From: Chelatococcus sambhunathii
GTDB lineage: Bacteria; Pseudomonadota; Alphaproteobacteria; Rhizobiales; Methylopilaceae
Assembly (NCBI GenBank): GCA_031316315.1
Contig: JADBEO010000035.1
Location: 1 to 45,784, forward strand
DNA length: 45,784 nucleotides
Reading direction: 5' to 3'
Every line of letters starts with the position of its first letter. Positions within the stretch are counted from its first letter, which is position 1. The notes below the pieces were generated by a model. The model had not been told where the DNA came from and did no database searches. It saw nothing but the letters and a program-made list of their open reading frames with translations. Shown piece by piece: positions 16,886-25,497 of this stretch. A program made the position numbers and the translations under genes.

Positions 16886-19506
16886 GGATCGAGGCGCTAC
16901 GCCTGTTCAACGTGAGGCGCTTCGCCGACAGCGGCGTCGCGATCGAGGACATCGGCGATGGCGTCAACGTGCTGTGCGCCGCGAACGAGTTCGGCAAGTC
17001 GACCAGCTTCGAGGCGCTGCACGCGCTGTTCTTTCAGCCCTATTCCGGAACGCCGGGCGAGGTGCAGAAGCTGAGGCCCTACAGCGGCGGCAGTCCGATC
17101 GTCGAGGCGGACATTTCGACCGGGGCCGGCCGCTTCCGGATCACCAAGCAGTATTACGCCGGCCGATCCGCCCGAGTCGTCGATCTCGGATCGGGCCGCC
17201 TCGTGGCTCAGGCGGACGAGGCGGAGAGCTTCATCGCCGCGCTCGTCCGTGGCGGCGCGGCGGGGCCCGCCGGCCTGCTCTGGGTGCGGCAGGGGATCAC
17301 CGGGCTCGAAAAGCGCGGCGGCGCGCAGGAGGAGAACGAGAAGCAGGTCCGGGCGAGCCTGCTCGAATCCGTGCAGGGCGAGGTGGAAGCCGTCACCGGA
17401 GGCCGTCGCATGGCCGAGATCGTGGCCGCCACGCGGAGCGCGCTGGCCGAGCTCGTGACGGCGACGGGGCGTCCGAAGACTGGCGGCCGCTACGCCGCTG
17501 CGCTCGACGCGCGCGACCAGCTCGTGAGCGCGGAAGCCAAGCTGCGCGAAGACGTGCAGGCGTTGCGAGACGCGCTCGAACGGCGGGCGGCCGCAACGAA
17601 GCGGCTCGCGGAGCTTGAAAAGCCCGACGACCGCCAGGAGCGGCGCAAGGCCGTCGAGACCGCCGAAGCCAGGCTCGCCGCTGCGAAAGCGCAGAGCGAG
17701 ATGCTGAAAGCCGCCGAGGCCGAGCTGACGCTCGCGCGCGAACGCCGCCAGATCGCAGACCGAGCCCTGAAGGGCTTTCGGGACGCGCTAGCCAAGGATC
17801 AGGAGCTTCGGGAGAAGCTGCGGCAGGCAGAGGAGAAGCGCGGCGCTGCGACCGGCCGACGGAGGGACGCCGCAAGCGCGATCGACACGGCGCGGGCCGC
17901 GGCCGACGCAGCGGAGGCCGAGGCGCAAGCCTCGCGCGCGCTTCTCGATCGACTCGAAAAGGCGTTGAGGGCGCGTGAGGCGTCCGAGCGCCTCGTGGCG
18001 CTTAATGCGCGCCTGGCCGAGGCGGAGGCGGCCCGGCAGTCCCTCGAGCAGGCCGAGGCGGAACTCGCCCGGGCGAGGATCCCGGCGAAAGCCGTCGACG
18101 ACCTGCAGACGCTCGAGACCGAGATCGTTCGGCTGCGCGCGATCGAAGAGGCCGCGCGCCCGACGGTGTCGATCGCCTACGAAGCCGCGCGGACCGGCGA
18201 CGTGATGATGGACGGCGCAGCGTTGGCCGATGGCGAGGAACGTGGCTACGCGAGACAAGCGCGGCTCGTCGCGCCCGGTATCGGCGTCATCACGCTTCGG
18301 TCGAACCGCCCGGGCGCCGGGGACGGGCGCCTGAAGGAGGCGGAGACGGCGCGTCGCGCGCTGCTCGAGTCCATGGGCGTCCCCGACCTCAAGGCCGCGC
18401 GGGCGCGTCAGTCGCGGGCGCAGGAGCTCGACGGCGTGGCGAGGGAGGCCCGCAGCCGGTTGTCCGTGCTGGCGCCGGACGGCCTGCAGACGCTCCGCGA
18501 GGAGGTGGCGGCGGTCGGCGCGATCGATCCCGACGCCCTCGAATTCAAGGCCGACCCGGTCGAGGTGCGGGACGCCTGCGCCGCGGCGGACGAGCGATGG
18601 AAGTCTGCGCGGCTTGCGCTTCGTGAGGTCGAGCCGCTGCAAGCGCGCGCGAACGACGACTTCGTCGTCGCCGAAAAAACCCTGGCCTCGCTCGGCGGCG
18701 AGCGCGCTCAGATCGACGCCGCGCTCGGCCCCGAAGATGAGCGCGGTGAACGCGAGCGGGAGTTGCGCGAAGCGCTCGACGCATTGGACACGACCGTCGG
18801 GAAGGCCGAGCAGCTCGTGGACAAGCTGCGCGCCGCGGCGCTCGATCTCGACTCCGTCGAAGCCGCCCTGAGGCGCGCCCGCTCGGTCGAGGACGCGGCC
18901 AACAGAATGATGGGCGAGCTGCGCGAGGAGATCGCGGGGCTCAACGCTGAGATCCGCGCCCGCTCCGACGAGGCCGTCGAGGAGACGTGGCGAGAGACAA
19001 GCGAGACGCTCGGGGCCGCGACCGTCCGCGCCGACGCTTTTGCGCGCGAGGTCGCCGTCCTGCAGCGGCTTGTCGGGGCGCTCGAAGCCGCGCGCTCGAA
19101 CGCCCGGGACCTCTACCTCAAGCCGGTCATCAGCGAGCTGAAGCCGCTGCTCGGCCTGTTGTTCGACGACGTCTCCATCAGCTTCGACGACAAGACGCTG
19201 CTGCCGGACAAGATCCTGCGCAACGGCCAGGAGGAGGAGGTCGAGAGGCTGAGCGGCGGCATGCGCGAGCAGCTTTCCGTGCTCACCCGGCTCGCCTTCG
19301 CACGGCTGCTCGCTCGCGACGGTCGGCCGGCGCCGGTGATCCTCGACGACGCGCTGGTCTATTCGGACGACGACCGGATCGAGCGGATGTTCGACGCCCT
19401 GCACCGCCTGTCGCGCGATCAGCAGATCATCGTGTTCTCGTGTCGCCAGCGGGCCTTCGCGAAGCTCGGCGGGAACGTGCTCGCCGCCAGGGACTGGCGT
19501 CCCTGA
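16882..19506 (+). CDS. SbcC/YhaN-like coiled-coil ATPase (AAA_27 type)
   Basis: 874 residues. The N-terminal MRIEALRLFNVRRFADSG contains Walker A ANEFGKST at 34-41. The middle is a very long Ala/Glu/Arg-rich coiled coil (about 190-770), broken around residues 410-500 by a non-helical insert. The C-terminal half-site has signature LSGGMREQLSVLTRLAFARLL near 787 and Walker B PVILDDALVYSDDDR near 820. This is the SMC/Rad50 plan. There is no CxxC zinc hook (only isolated Cys), which points to the YhaN branch rather than true SbcC. It forms a complex with the nuclease encoded immediately upstream. The 3' end overlaps the convergent membrane-protein gene by 80 bp. Confidence 0.87.
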   Translation: MRIEALRLFNVRRFADSGVAIEDIGDGVNVLCAANEFGKSTSFEALHALFFQPYSGTPGEVQKLRPYSGGSPIVEADISTGAGRFRITKQYYAGRSARVVDLGSGRLVAQADEAESFIAALVRGGAAGPAGLLWVRQGITGLEKRGGAQEENEKQVRASLLESVQGEVEAVTGGRRMAEIVAATRSALAELVTATGRPKTGGRYAAALDARDQLVSAEAKLREDVQALRDALERRAAATKRLAELEKPDDRQERRKAVETAEARLAAAKAQSEMLKAAEAELTLARERRQIADRALKGFRDALAKDQELREKLRQAEEKRGAATGRRRDAASAIDTARAAADAAEAEAQASRALLDRLEKALRAREASERLVALNARLAEAEAARQSLEQAEAELARARIPAKAVDDLQTLETEIVRLRAIEEAARPTVSIAYEAARTGDVMMDGAALADGEERGYARQARLVAPGIGVITLRSNRPGAGDGRLKEAETARRALLESMGVPDLKAARARQSRAQELDGVAREARSRLSVLAPDGLQTLREEVAAVGAIDPDALEFKADPVEVRDACAAADERWKSARLALREVEPLQARANDDFVVAEKTLASLGGERAQIDAALGPEDERGERERELREALDALDTTVGKAEQLVDKLRAAALDLDSVEAALRRARSVEDAANRMMGELREEIAGLNAEIRARSDEAVEETWRETSETLGAATVRADAFAREVAVLQRLVGALEAARSNARDLYLKPVISELKPLLGLLFDDVSISFDDKTLLPDKILRNGQEEEVERLSGGMREQLSVLTRLAFARLLARDGRPAPVILDDALVYSDDDRIERMFDALHRLSRDQQIIVFSCRQRAFAKLGGNVLAARDWRP

Positions 19507-19969
19507 TCCGAACGGCCAGAGCCGCGCAGGCGCGCCAGACTTCCGTCGAGCGCAGCCACGCCAGAGCGCGATCGCGGATGCGGGGCAGCGCGCGATACCC
19601 GCGGGCGAACCAGCCGATCGTCATGAGCTTCGGCTTGGCGGCGTGGAAGATTCGCTCGCAGATTAAGAGGCTCGCGAGGTGTGCGAGGGCGAGGGCGATC
19701 AGCCCCGTCGCCGCGTGGCCCTGGGCGAGCCACCAGAGCGCGAGAAACTTGAAAGGCTCGATGATCGCGAACGGCACGGCGAGCACGACCAGCGCGCCAT
19801 AGGGCGGCAGCGCCGCGATGGCGCGCCCGAGCCGCGCGATCAGCGCGAGCGAGCCGAGCCATGCGACGACGGGCCGGACCGCCGGCCCGAAGACTGCGCT
19901 CAGCGCGTCGTAGGCCAGCAGGACGACGGCGAGGGGGAGGGAGAGCGCGCGCTTGAGCGTTTCGATCAT
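19427..19969 (-). CDS. Conserved small membrane protein, function unknown
   Basis: 180 residues. It starts MIETLKRALSLPLAVVLLAYDALSAVFG and has hydrophobic segments LAVVLLAYDALSAVFG, ALVVLAVPFAIIEPFKFLALWWLA and GLIALALAHLASLLICERIF, then an Arg-rich C-terminus. I recall similar unnamed proteins in Hyphomicrobiales but cannot assign a family with certainty. Its last 80 bp overlap the convergent SbcC-like gene, so the Arg-rich tail (after about WRACAAL) is constrained by the other frame. The start was chosen for the hydrophobic N-terminus; upstream codons run into the palindromic repeat at 20065. Confidence 0.65.
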   Translation of the reverse strand: MIETLKRALSLPLAVVLLAYDALSAVFGPAVRPVVAWLGSLALIARLGRAIAALPPYGALVVLAVPFAIIEPFKFLALWWLAQGHAATGLIALALAHLASLLICERIFHAAKPKLMTIGWFARGYRALPRIRDRALAWLRSTEVWRACAALAVRIRDASPWRRARSRRASRRPAGDTRTR

Positions 19970-20064
19970 CGCGCAGGATTTGCCGCGCCGCGCGGCGAAT
20001 TGAGGGCGGGCGCACACGGCGAAGGCCATCGGGATCTGGGAAGAGAAGACCTGGGACCGACGGG

Positions 20065-20186
20065 CTGCGTGCTTCGAGACGCACGCTGGAGCGGGCTCCT
20101 CAGCATGAGGCGTGCCGAGGACGCCAAGGCGCCGACGCGCCTCATGCTGAGGAGCCGTCCGCAGGACGGCGTCTCGAAGCACGCAG
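20065..20186. repeat. Palindromic intergenic repeat, type A (copy 1)
   Basis: Outer arms CTGCGTGCTTCGAGACGC (20065-20082) and its exact reverse complement (20169-20186) enclose a second inverted pair around GGCTCCTCAGCATGAGGCG / CGCCTCATGCTGAGGAGCC. A related copy lies at 25763-25876. It sits between a membrane-protein gene and the 3' end of the amino-acid ABC operon. Confidence 0.85.
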
Positions 20187-20224
20187 TTCGCTGTCGTCAG
20201 CGAACGTCGATCGTCGGAGCGTCC

Positions 20225-20998
20225 TTACAGGATCTGACCCAAGAACGTCTTCGTGCGCTCGTCCCGCGGGTTCTCGAAGAACTCGGCCGGCGGGGCGTGC
20301 TCGACGATCACGCCCTTGTCGGTGAAGTAGATGTGGTCGGCGACGTCGCGGGCGAACTTCATCTCGTGGGTGACGAGGATGCAGGTCATGCCCTCTTCCG
20401 CGAGCTCGCGAATGGTGAAGAGCACCTCCTTCACCGTCTCCGGATCGAGCGCGGCGGTCACCTCGTCGAACAGCATGATGTCGGGACGCATGGCGAGCGA
20501 ACGGGCGATGGCGACGCGCTGCTGCTGGCCGCCGGAGAGCTCGCCCGGATAGTTGTTCTCCTTGCCGGTCAGCCGCACCTTGGCGATCAGCTTGCGGGCG
20601 CGGTCCTCGACCTTGGCCTTGTCCTCCTTGAGCACGTTGATCGGCGCCATCATGACGTTCTGCAGCGCGGTCTTGTGCGGGAACAGGTTGTACTGCTGGA
20701 ACACCATGCCGACCTTGCGGCGCAGCTTCAGCTTGTCGAGCTTCGGGTCGTTGACCTCCTGCCCCTCGACCTTGATCGAGCCGCCGTCGATGTCGACCAG
20801 CGCGTTGATGCAGCGGATCAGCGTCGACTTGCCGGAGCCGGAAGGGCCGATGATGCAGATCGTCTCGCCCTTGGCGACGTCCATCGAGACGCCTTTCAGC
20901 ACCTCGAAGGCGCCGAAGGACTTGCGCACGTCCTTGACGCAGACCATCGGCTGATCGGGCGTCCAGGAAGGGGCGGTCGTGGCGGCGGCGGTGGCCAA
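20225..20998 (-). CDS. Polar amino-acid ABC transporter ATP-binding protein (GlnQ/AapP-like)
   Basis: 257 residues. Walker A is GPSGSGKST; Q-loop VFQQYNLFPHKT; signature LSGGQQQRVAIARSLA; Walker B IMLFDEVTAALDP; switch His in LVTHEMKFA. These are typical of the PAAT family ATPase. I start it at the TTG at 20998, which has GAGGAG 7 nt upstream and lies 12 bp after the permease stop; an ATG at 20947 is the alternative and would lose 17 non-conserved residues. It powers the importer encoded by the three upstream genes. Confidence 0.92.
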   Translation of the reverse strand: MATAAATTAPSWTPDQPMVCVKDVRKSFGAFEVLKGVSMDVAKGETICIIGPSGSGKSTLIRCINALVDIDGGSIKVEGQEVNDPKLDKLKLRRKVGMVFQQYNLFPHKTALQNVMMAPINVLKEDKAKVEDRARKLIAKVRLTGKENNYPGELSGGQQQRVAIARSLAMRPDIMLFDEVTAALDPETVKEVLFTIRELAEEGMTCILVTHEMKFARDVADHIYFTDKGVIVEHAPPAEFFENPRDERTKTFLGQIL

Positions 20999-21012
20999 AA
21001 CGCGTCTCCTCG

Positions 21013-21924
21013 TCAGGTCTTCACGTTGTAGCGGCGCTCGAGCCGCTGCGTGAGCTTCGAGATCGGATAGCAGTACAGGAAGAAGCAGAGCCCCGCGAAG
21101 CCGTAGAGCGGAGCGAACAGCTCCGGCCGGCCGCCCTCGGCGGCGTGAACCTGCGCGGTCAGCGTCAGCATCTCGCCGACGCCGACGATCGAGGCGAGCA
21201 CCGTCGCCATGGTGATCAGCGAATAGAGGTTCATCCACGGCGGCAGCATGCGCTTCACGCATTGCGGCAGGATGATCTGCCAGATCGTCTTGGTGCGGCT
21301 GAAGGCGAGCGACTCGGCCGCCTCCCACTGGCCGCTCGGGATCGAGCGGATGGCGCCGCGCAGCAGCTCCGAGACGTTCGCCATGACCGGGAGCGCGAAG
21401 CCGACGATCGCCTTCATCCAATCCGGCAGCGGGATCGTGGTCCCGAAGATCCGGACCTGGAACGGGATCATGAACATCGCGAAGAACAGCAGCACCAGCC
21501 AGGGCGAGTTGCGGAAGAACTGCGTGAAGAACCACGACAGCCTGCGCACGATCGTGTTCTGGCTGATCTGGCCGAGGCCGAGCATGAGGCCCGTGATCGT
21601 GCCGAGCGTCATCGCCGCGACCGAGATGACGATGTTGAAGATGAAGCCCTTCAGCAGCAGCGGCGCCCATTTGACGACGACCGAGAGCGGCGTCGCAGGC
21701 GCCGTGGTGAGGGCCTCGGAGGCGGGCGCAGGCGGCGCGTCGGGCGCCTGGGCGAAGGCGGCGCCGGCGGCGACGAGAACGAGCGCCGCGAACAGCAAAG
21801 CGTGGCGCGTCGTGAGCTTCGGCCAGCCGAACCTCTCGCGCGGGCGGGGCGGCAGAAGCACGGGTAGGTCCGTCGTCGGCGAGCGCTCGAACGGTACGTC
21901 GCGGGCGAACATGGCGGAGCTCAT
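21013..21924 (-). CDS. Polar amino-acid ABC transporter permease 2
   Basis: 303 residues. The HisM-type permease core runs from about residue 85 (LLLKGFIFNIVISVAAMTLGTI) with FTQFFRNSPWLVLLFF and the EAA loop EAAESLAFSRTKTIWQIILPQ. Unusually, about 85 extra residues precede it: a polar Pro-rich stretch, a hydrophobic segment (HALLFAALVLVAAGAAFAQ) and an Ala/Pro linker. The ATG overlaps the stop of the previous permease gene (ATGA). It pairs with the permease at 21921-22700. Confidence 0.92.
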   Translation of the reverse strand: MSSAMFARDVPFERSPTTDLPVLLPPRPRERFGWPKLTTRHALLFAALVLVAAGAAFAQAPDAPPAPASEALTTAPATPLSVVVKWAPLLLKGFIFNIVISVAAMTLGTITGLMLGLGQISQNTIVRRLSWFFTQFFRNSPWLVLLFFAMFMIPFQVRIFGTTIPLPDWMKAIVGFALPVMANVSELLRGAIRSIPSGQWEAAESLAFSRTKTIWQIILPQCVKRMLPPWMNLYSLITMATVLASIVGVGEMLTLTAQVHAAEGGRPELFAPLYGFAGLCFFLYCYPISKLTQRLERRYNVKT

Positions 21925-22700
21925 CGGCCGCGCCCCTGTCCGAAGCCAGGGATCGCCATCGAGCGCTCCCAGGAGTTCATCGCCCACACCAGCACGCCGA
22001 CGAGCGCGACATAGGTGAGCAGCAGCACCACCATCATGGTCGGCACGTTCTGCGCGTCGGTCCAGATGTTCTTGGAGGCGTAGAGCAGCTCGGGCACGGC
22101 GATGGCGTAGGCGAGCGACGTCGTCTTCAGCAGGTTGACGAGGTTGTTGTTCAGCGCCGGCAGACAGACCCGGATCGCCAGCGGCAGCACGACATGGAGG
22201 TAGGTGCCGAGCCGCGTATAGCCGAGCGCGGAGGCGGCCTCTTTGGTGGAGTTCGGCACCGCCTCGATGCCGGAGCGGAAGATCTCGATGTTGAAGGCGC
22301 CGGCGAACAGCGAGAGCGAGAAGATCGCCCACTGAACGTTCGTCAGCAGCGGCTGGCGCATGCCGACGTCGTCCTCGACCGCCGGGAGGAGGTTCGAGAC
22401 GCCGAAGTAGAAGAAGAAGATCTGAACGAGCGGCGGGGTGTTCCGGAAGACGACGATGAAGCCGTTGATCAGCCACCGGATCCATTTGTAGTCGGACCCT
22501 TGAGCCCAGGCGCCGACCACGCCGATGATCAGGCTGAAGAACAGGCTGACCACGCTGAGCCAGATGGTCATCCCGATGCCGGAGATGAAACGGCTCCGGT
22601 CGAAGGGATCGTGGAGGATCGTCAGGTTGACGCCGGCGTTGGCCTGTATCCAGCAGCCGACCGCGGCGATCGCGTCCGGTGGCGCGACGTCACAAGCCAT
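21921..22700 (-). CDS. Polar amino-acid ABC transporter permease 1
   Basis: 259 residues. Shows ISGIGMTIWLSVVSLFFSLIIGVVGAW, FIVVFRNTPPLVQIFFFYFG (the RNTP motif of the HisM family) and the EAA loop KEAASALGYTRLGTYLHVVLPLA, with about five transmembrane helices. The RNTPP/RNSPW pair in the two permeases is typical of glutamate/aspartate or general L-amino-acid importers. It is translationally coupled to permease 2 and separated from the binding-protein gene by a terminator-like hairpin. Confidence 0.93.
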   Translation of the reverse strand: MACDVAPPDAIAAVGCWIQANAGVNLTILHDPFDRSRFISGIGMTIWLSVVSLFFSLIIGVVGAWAQGSDYKWIRWLINGFIVVFRNTPPLVQIFFFYFGVSNLLPAVEDDVGMRQPLLTNVQWAIFSLSLFAGAFNIEIFRSGIEAVPNSTKEAASALGYTRLGTYLHVVLPLAIRVCLPALNNNLVNLLKTTSLAYAIAVPELLYASKNIWTDAQNVPTMMVVLLLTYVALVGVLVWAMNSWERSMAIPGFGQGRGR

Positions 22701-22807
22701 CGATGCGCGTCTCCGCCTGCCTACGCCGAAACTCGCGGCGATACGCCGTCATCTTTCCCCGTTCCCCGTCGGAAGAAGCGACCGGCCGAATGGCCGGCCT
22801 CAGGATA

Positions 22808-22842
22808 GAAAACGGGCCCGTCGAGGGATCCCGACCGGCCCG
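22808..22842 (-). terminator. Intra-operon terminator/attenuator after the binding-protein gene
   Basis: The stem 22813-22842 (CGGGCC...GGCCCG arms with two internal mismatches) is followed on the minus strand by TTTTC (22812-22808). It lies directly after the binding-protein stop at 22849. It should reduce transcription into the permease genes and so give more binding protein than membrane subunits. Confidence 0.7.
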
Positions 22843-22848
22843 TGGAAC

Positions 22849-23652
22849 TCAGCTGCCCTTGGCCTGCTCGTGCATCCGCTTCGAGTAGTCCGTGGACTGG
22901 ATGCCCCACTTCTTCTCTTCCTCGATGATGGTCCCCTGCTTGAACCAGTCCTTGGTCGTGTCGCTGAGAAACTTGGCGAACGCGTCCTCGCCGGTCTTCA
23001 CGCCCATGATCCACGGGGTCTCCAGGATGCCCGGAAGCGGCATGTGGTAGGAGGCCTTCCACTCCTCGTCGAGCAGTTTGCCCTGCACGAAGGTCTGGTC
23101 GTAGAGATAGCCGATGCACTCACCCTGCTTGAGGGCGAAGAGCGGCTTCTCCGAGCCGTCGAACGCCTTGATCGTGACGCCGTACTTGGACTCGACCTCC
23201 TTGTTGTAGAACGAGCCCGAAGTCGCGCAGAGCGTCCTGCCCTTCAGGTCTTCCCAGGTCGCGAACTTCGCCTTCTGGGTCATCAGCACGTTGACGGCGT
23301 CCGAGTAGTACTGCGGATCGATTGCGAGCACCGACTTACGGCGCTCCGGCTTGTCGGACATCGTGGCGATGACGACGTCGATCTTGCCCTGGTTGACGAA
23401 TTCGATGCGGTTGGAGGCGACGACCGGCACCAGCTCGAGCTTTACGCCGAGACGCTTGGCGAGGTCGGCGGCGAGGTCGGGCTCGATGCCGACGATCTGG
23501 CCGGACGGATCGCGGAAGCCGAAGGGCTTGTAGTCGGCCTTCACGCCGACCACGAGCGTTCCGCGGGACTTGATGTCGGAGAGCACGTCGGCGGCGGCGG
23601 GGGCGGCGCCGGCGATCAGAAGCGCGGCTGACGCCAGGATGATTTTTTTCAT
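22849..23652 (-). CDS. Polar amino-acid ABC transporter periplasmic binding protein
   Basis: 267 residues: a signal peptide (MKKIILASAALLIAGAAPAAA), then the SBP_bac_3 fold with GTLVVGVKADYKPFGFRDPSG, GIEPDLAADLAKRLGVKLELV, RIEFVNQGKIDVVIATM and TPWIMGVKTGED. This is the first gene of the four-gene importer. Its 5' region has a TTGAC on the minus strand near 23755 that could be a housekeeping -35, with no convincing -10. The ligand is probably glutamate/aspartate or another polar amino acid, by family. Confidence 0.92.
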   Translation of the reverse strand: MKKIILASAALLIAGAAPAAADVLSDIKSRGTLVVGVKADYKPFGFRDPSGQIVGIEPDLAADLAKRLGVKLELVPVVASNRIEFVNQGKIDVVIATMSDKPERRKSVLAIDPQYYSDAVNVLMTQKAKFATWEDLKGRTLCATSGSFYNKEVESKYGVTIKAFDGSEKPLFALKQGECIGYLYDQTFVQGKLLDEEWKASYHMPLPGILETPWIMGVKTGEDAFAKFLSDTTKDWFKQGTIIEEEKKWGIQSTDYSKRMHEQAKGS

Positions 23653-23837
23653 TGACCTTGTCCTCGGAGCGACTTCGCGAACGGACGCCCGCCGCGCCCC
23701 GCCCGCGGGCATTCCGTCCTCGGGACAATGGCGCATCAAAGCCGCGGCGTCGTCAAGCCGAGGCCGCCACTTTTTGTGCAGTGCGAAATATTTGTGCGGC
23801 GACGCCGCCGTGTTGGGCGAGGCGCCGGCCAGGCGGA

Positions 23838-23969
23838 TCACTGGAAGCCGCGGGCGGCGAGCAGGGCTACGATCGACGGTACGATCGCGAGCGTTCCGGT
23901 CAGCCCAAGACCGAGAGCCATGTAGGCGAGCGCCGCTCGGAAACCTCCGATGATGCGTTCAGACGCCAT
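23838..23969 (-). CDS. Possible 43-residue single-pass membrane protein
   Basis: Short frame: MASERIIGGFRAALAYMALG then LGLTGTLAIVPSIVALLAARG, giving a hydrophobic segment of about 25 residues. It lies alone in the 507-bp gap between the amino-acid operon and the DUF6600 gene. The Shine-Dalgarno is weak. No family is recognised; composition is the only support. Confidence 0.3.
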   Translation of the reverse strand: MASERIIGGFRAALAYMALGLGLTGTLAIVPSIVALLAARGFQ

Positions 23970-24105
23970 GACTTCGGCTCTGTAGTGCGTGTCGAGATGC
24001 ATCGGGCGTCGCTCCCAGCCGATTCGACATCGTTAAGGGAACGTTGACGCTTCGCCATACGCACTACTACGCACGGACCCGATTTTCAGCAAAGCCAAGG
24101 CCTGA

Positions 24106-24131
24106 CCCGACGGGCATGGTGTCCCGCCGGG
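24106..24131 (-). terminator. Hairpin after the DUF6600 gene
   Basis: CCCGACGGG (24106-24114) and CCCGCCGGG (24123-24131) can pair with one mismatch, about 30 bp after the stop. There is no T-run; support is weak. Confidence 0.3.
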
Positions 24132-24159
24132 CACAGGTTTCCCGAGCGTGTTCGCCGCC

Positions 24160-25497
24160 TCAGTTGCGGTCGCGGAACCCGCCGCGGAACGAGCGGGGGC
24201 CGCCTTCGAAGCGGGCCGGCCCGCCATCGAAACGCTGCGCAGCCTCACGCTGACCCCTCAAGCCACGGCCGCCGAAGTCCTGCGCCGACCGACCGAAGTC
24301 GCCCGGCTGGCGGTGCGAGACGCCAGGGTCGCGGCGAACCGGCCCGGCGTCGCGCCGGAACTTGACGAAGGGCTGCCGCCCGAGGCCGGGATCGGCCTGA
24401 ACGTCGCCGCGGCCACGGCCCGGATCGCGAAGCTTGAGAGGCTGGCGCCCCGGAAGGCGGTCATGCACGACGACGTCGTCAGGCTGCGGTTCGAAGGTCT
24501 TGACCGTGCGGCGGCCGGGATCGCGCCCGCCGTCGAGCCGGACCCGGTCGGGCTGGCGGGGCTGCAGGCCCCCCGGTCCCTTGAGGCCCGGCGCAGGCGG
24601 CGGGTTGTCGCCGAACTGCTTCATGCGCGGCTTCGGGTTGACCGGATCGCGCGGATCGCGCGGGTCGTTCGGGTTCTGCGGATACTTCGGGTCCTGGGGA
24701 TCCTTCGGCGTGCACTGGTTGATCACGACGTTGATGTCGACGTCGTTGAAGATGTTGGTCCAGTTGTTGATCCAGGTCCCGATGAACGTCGGGTTCCACG
24801 GCGCGAAGACGTCGATGTCGATGTTCACCTCCGGACCCTTGATCTTGGGCGGCAGGACGAACACCGCGACGCCGCCGACGAAGCGGATGTCGGTCACGAA
24901 TGCGGTCGAGGCGTAGAGGTCGCCGTACTGCGCGACGGTCGGGCCGCCCCCGCAGGTCGAGCCGAACTTCTTCGCGTCCATGAAGGTCCAGAGCTTGTCG
25001 TCGTTGAACGCCTCCATCTTCGCCGGCGTCAGCTCGGCGTCCGGCGGCGTCGGCGCCCAGCCGACCCATTCATCGCTCGTGCGCCAGACGACCCAGCCGG
25101 GGCTGAACTCCGCGCCCGGAACCCACAGCCAGCCGCGGTCCGCCTCGTGGATCCAGCGGCCGTAGTGATGGACAATCGCGCCCCATGGCGTCTTGTCGGA
25201 GAAGTACCAGCCGTAGGTCTTGGTGAAGACCCAGTCGCAGGCCGGGTAGGGATGCCAGCCGCGCGGGGTGACGGTCGGCCGCCAGACGTCGCCGTATTTC
25301 TCATGCGTGACGAACTCGCCGTACTGGCCGAGCGTCTGCTTCATGGCCTCGAGCGTCGGCGCCGTCTGGGCGTGCGCAACGCCGGGAGCGACGAAGACCG
25401 CGCCGGCGAAAGCGAGCGGGGCGGCCGCCAGTCCGAAGGCGAGCGCGGCGGTTCTGAAGCTGGTCCGGATGTTCTGGTTCCAGGAGATCGGGTTCAT
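24160..25497 (-). CDS. Secreted DUF6600 (WxxGxW-repeat-like) protein
   Basis: 445 residues. A signal peptide ends near GVAHAQ. From about 60 to 150 a tryptophan-rich repeat region follows (WRPTVTPRGWHPYPACDWVF, TYGWYFSDKTPWGAIVHHYG, GRWIHEADRGWLWVPGAEF, GWVVWRTSDEWVGWAPTPP). This is the DUF6600/WxxGxW pattern. It is followed by PKDPQDPKYPQNPNDPRDPR, a Asp-Pro tandem stretch near 270-295, and a long Arg/Gly/Asp-rich disordered tail (GGPARFEGGPRSFRGGFRDRN). The start at 25497 has GGAGGA 6 nt upstream; an earlier ATG at 25509 contains that site and is rejected. It is divergent from the small Gly-rich gene, and both carry the putative ECF promoter, so it is probably an envelope protein of this sigma regulon. 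The biochemical role is unknown. Confidence 0.8.
   Translation of the reverse strand: MNPISWNQNIRTSFRTAALAFGLAAAPLAFAGAVFVAPGVAHAQTAPTLEAMKQTLGQYGEFVTHEKYGDVWRPTVTPRGWHPYPACDWVFTKTYGWYFSDKTPWGAIVHHYGRWIHEADRGWLWVPGAEFSPGWVVWRTSDEWVGWAPTPPDAELTPAKMEAFNDDKLWTFMDAKKFGSTCGGGPTVAQYGDLYASTAFVTDIRFVGGVAVFVLPPKIKGPEVNIDIDVFAPWNPTFIGTWINNWTNIFNDVDINVVINQCTPKDPQDPKYPQNPNDPRDPRDPVNPKPRMKQFGDNPPPAPGLKGPGGLQPRQPDRVRLDGGRDPGRRTVKTFEPQPDDVVVHDRLPGRQPLKLRDPGRGRGDVQADPGLGRQPFVKFRRDAGPVRRDPGVSHRQPGDFGRSAQDFGGRGLRGQREAAQRFDGGPARFEGGPRSFRGGFRDRN

Noticed and set aside
23701-23830. Sigma-54 promoter for the amino-acid ABC operon
   Set aside because: A TGGC...GC pair on the minus strand near 23765 has the wrong spacing by one base.
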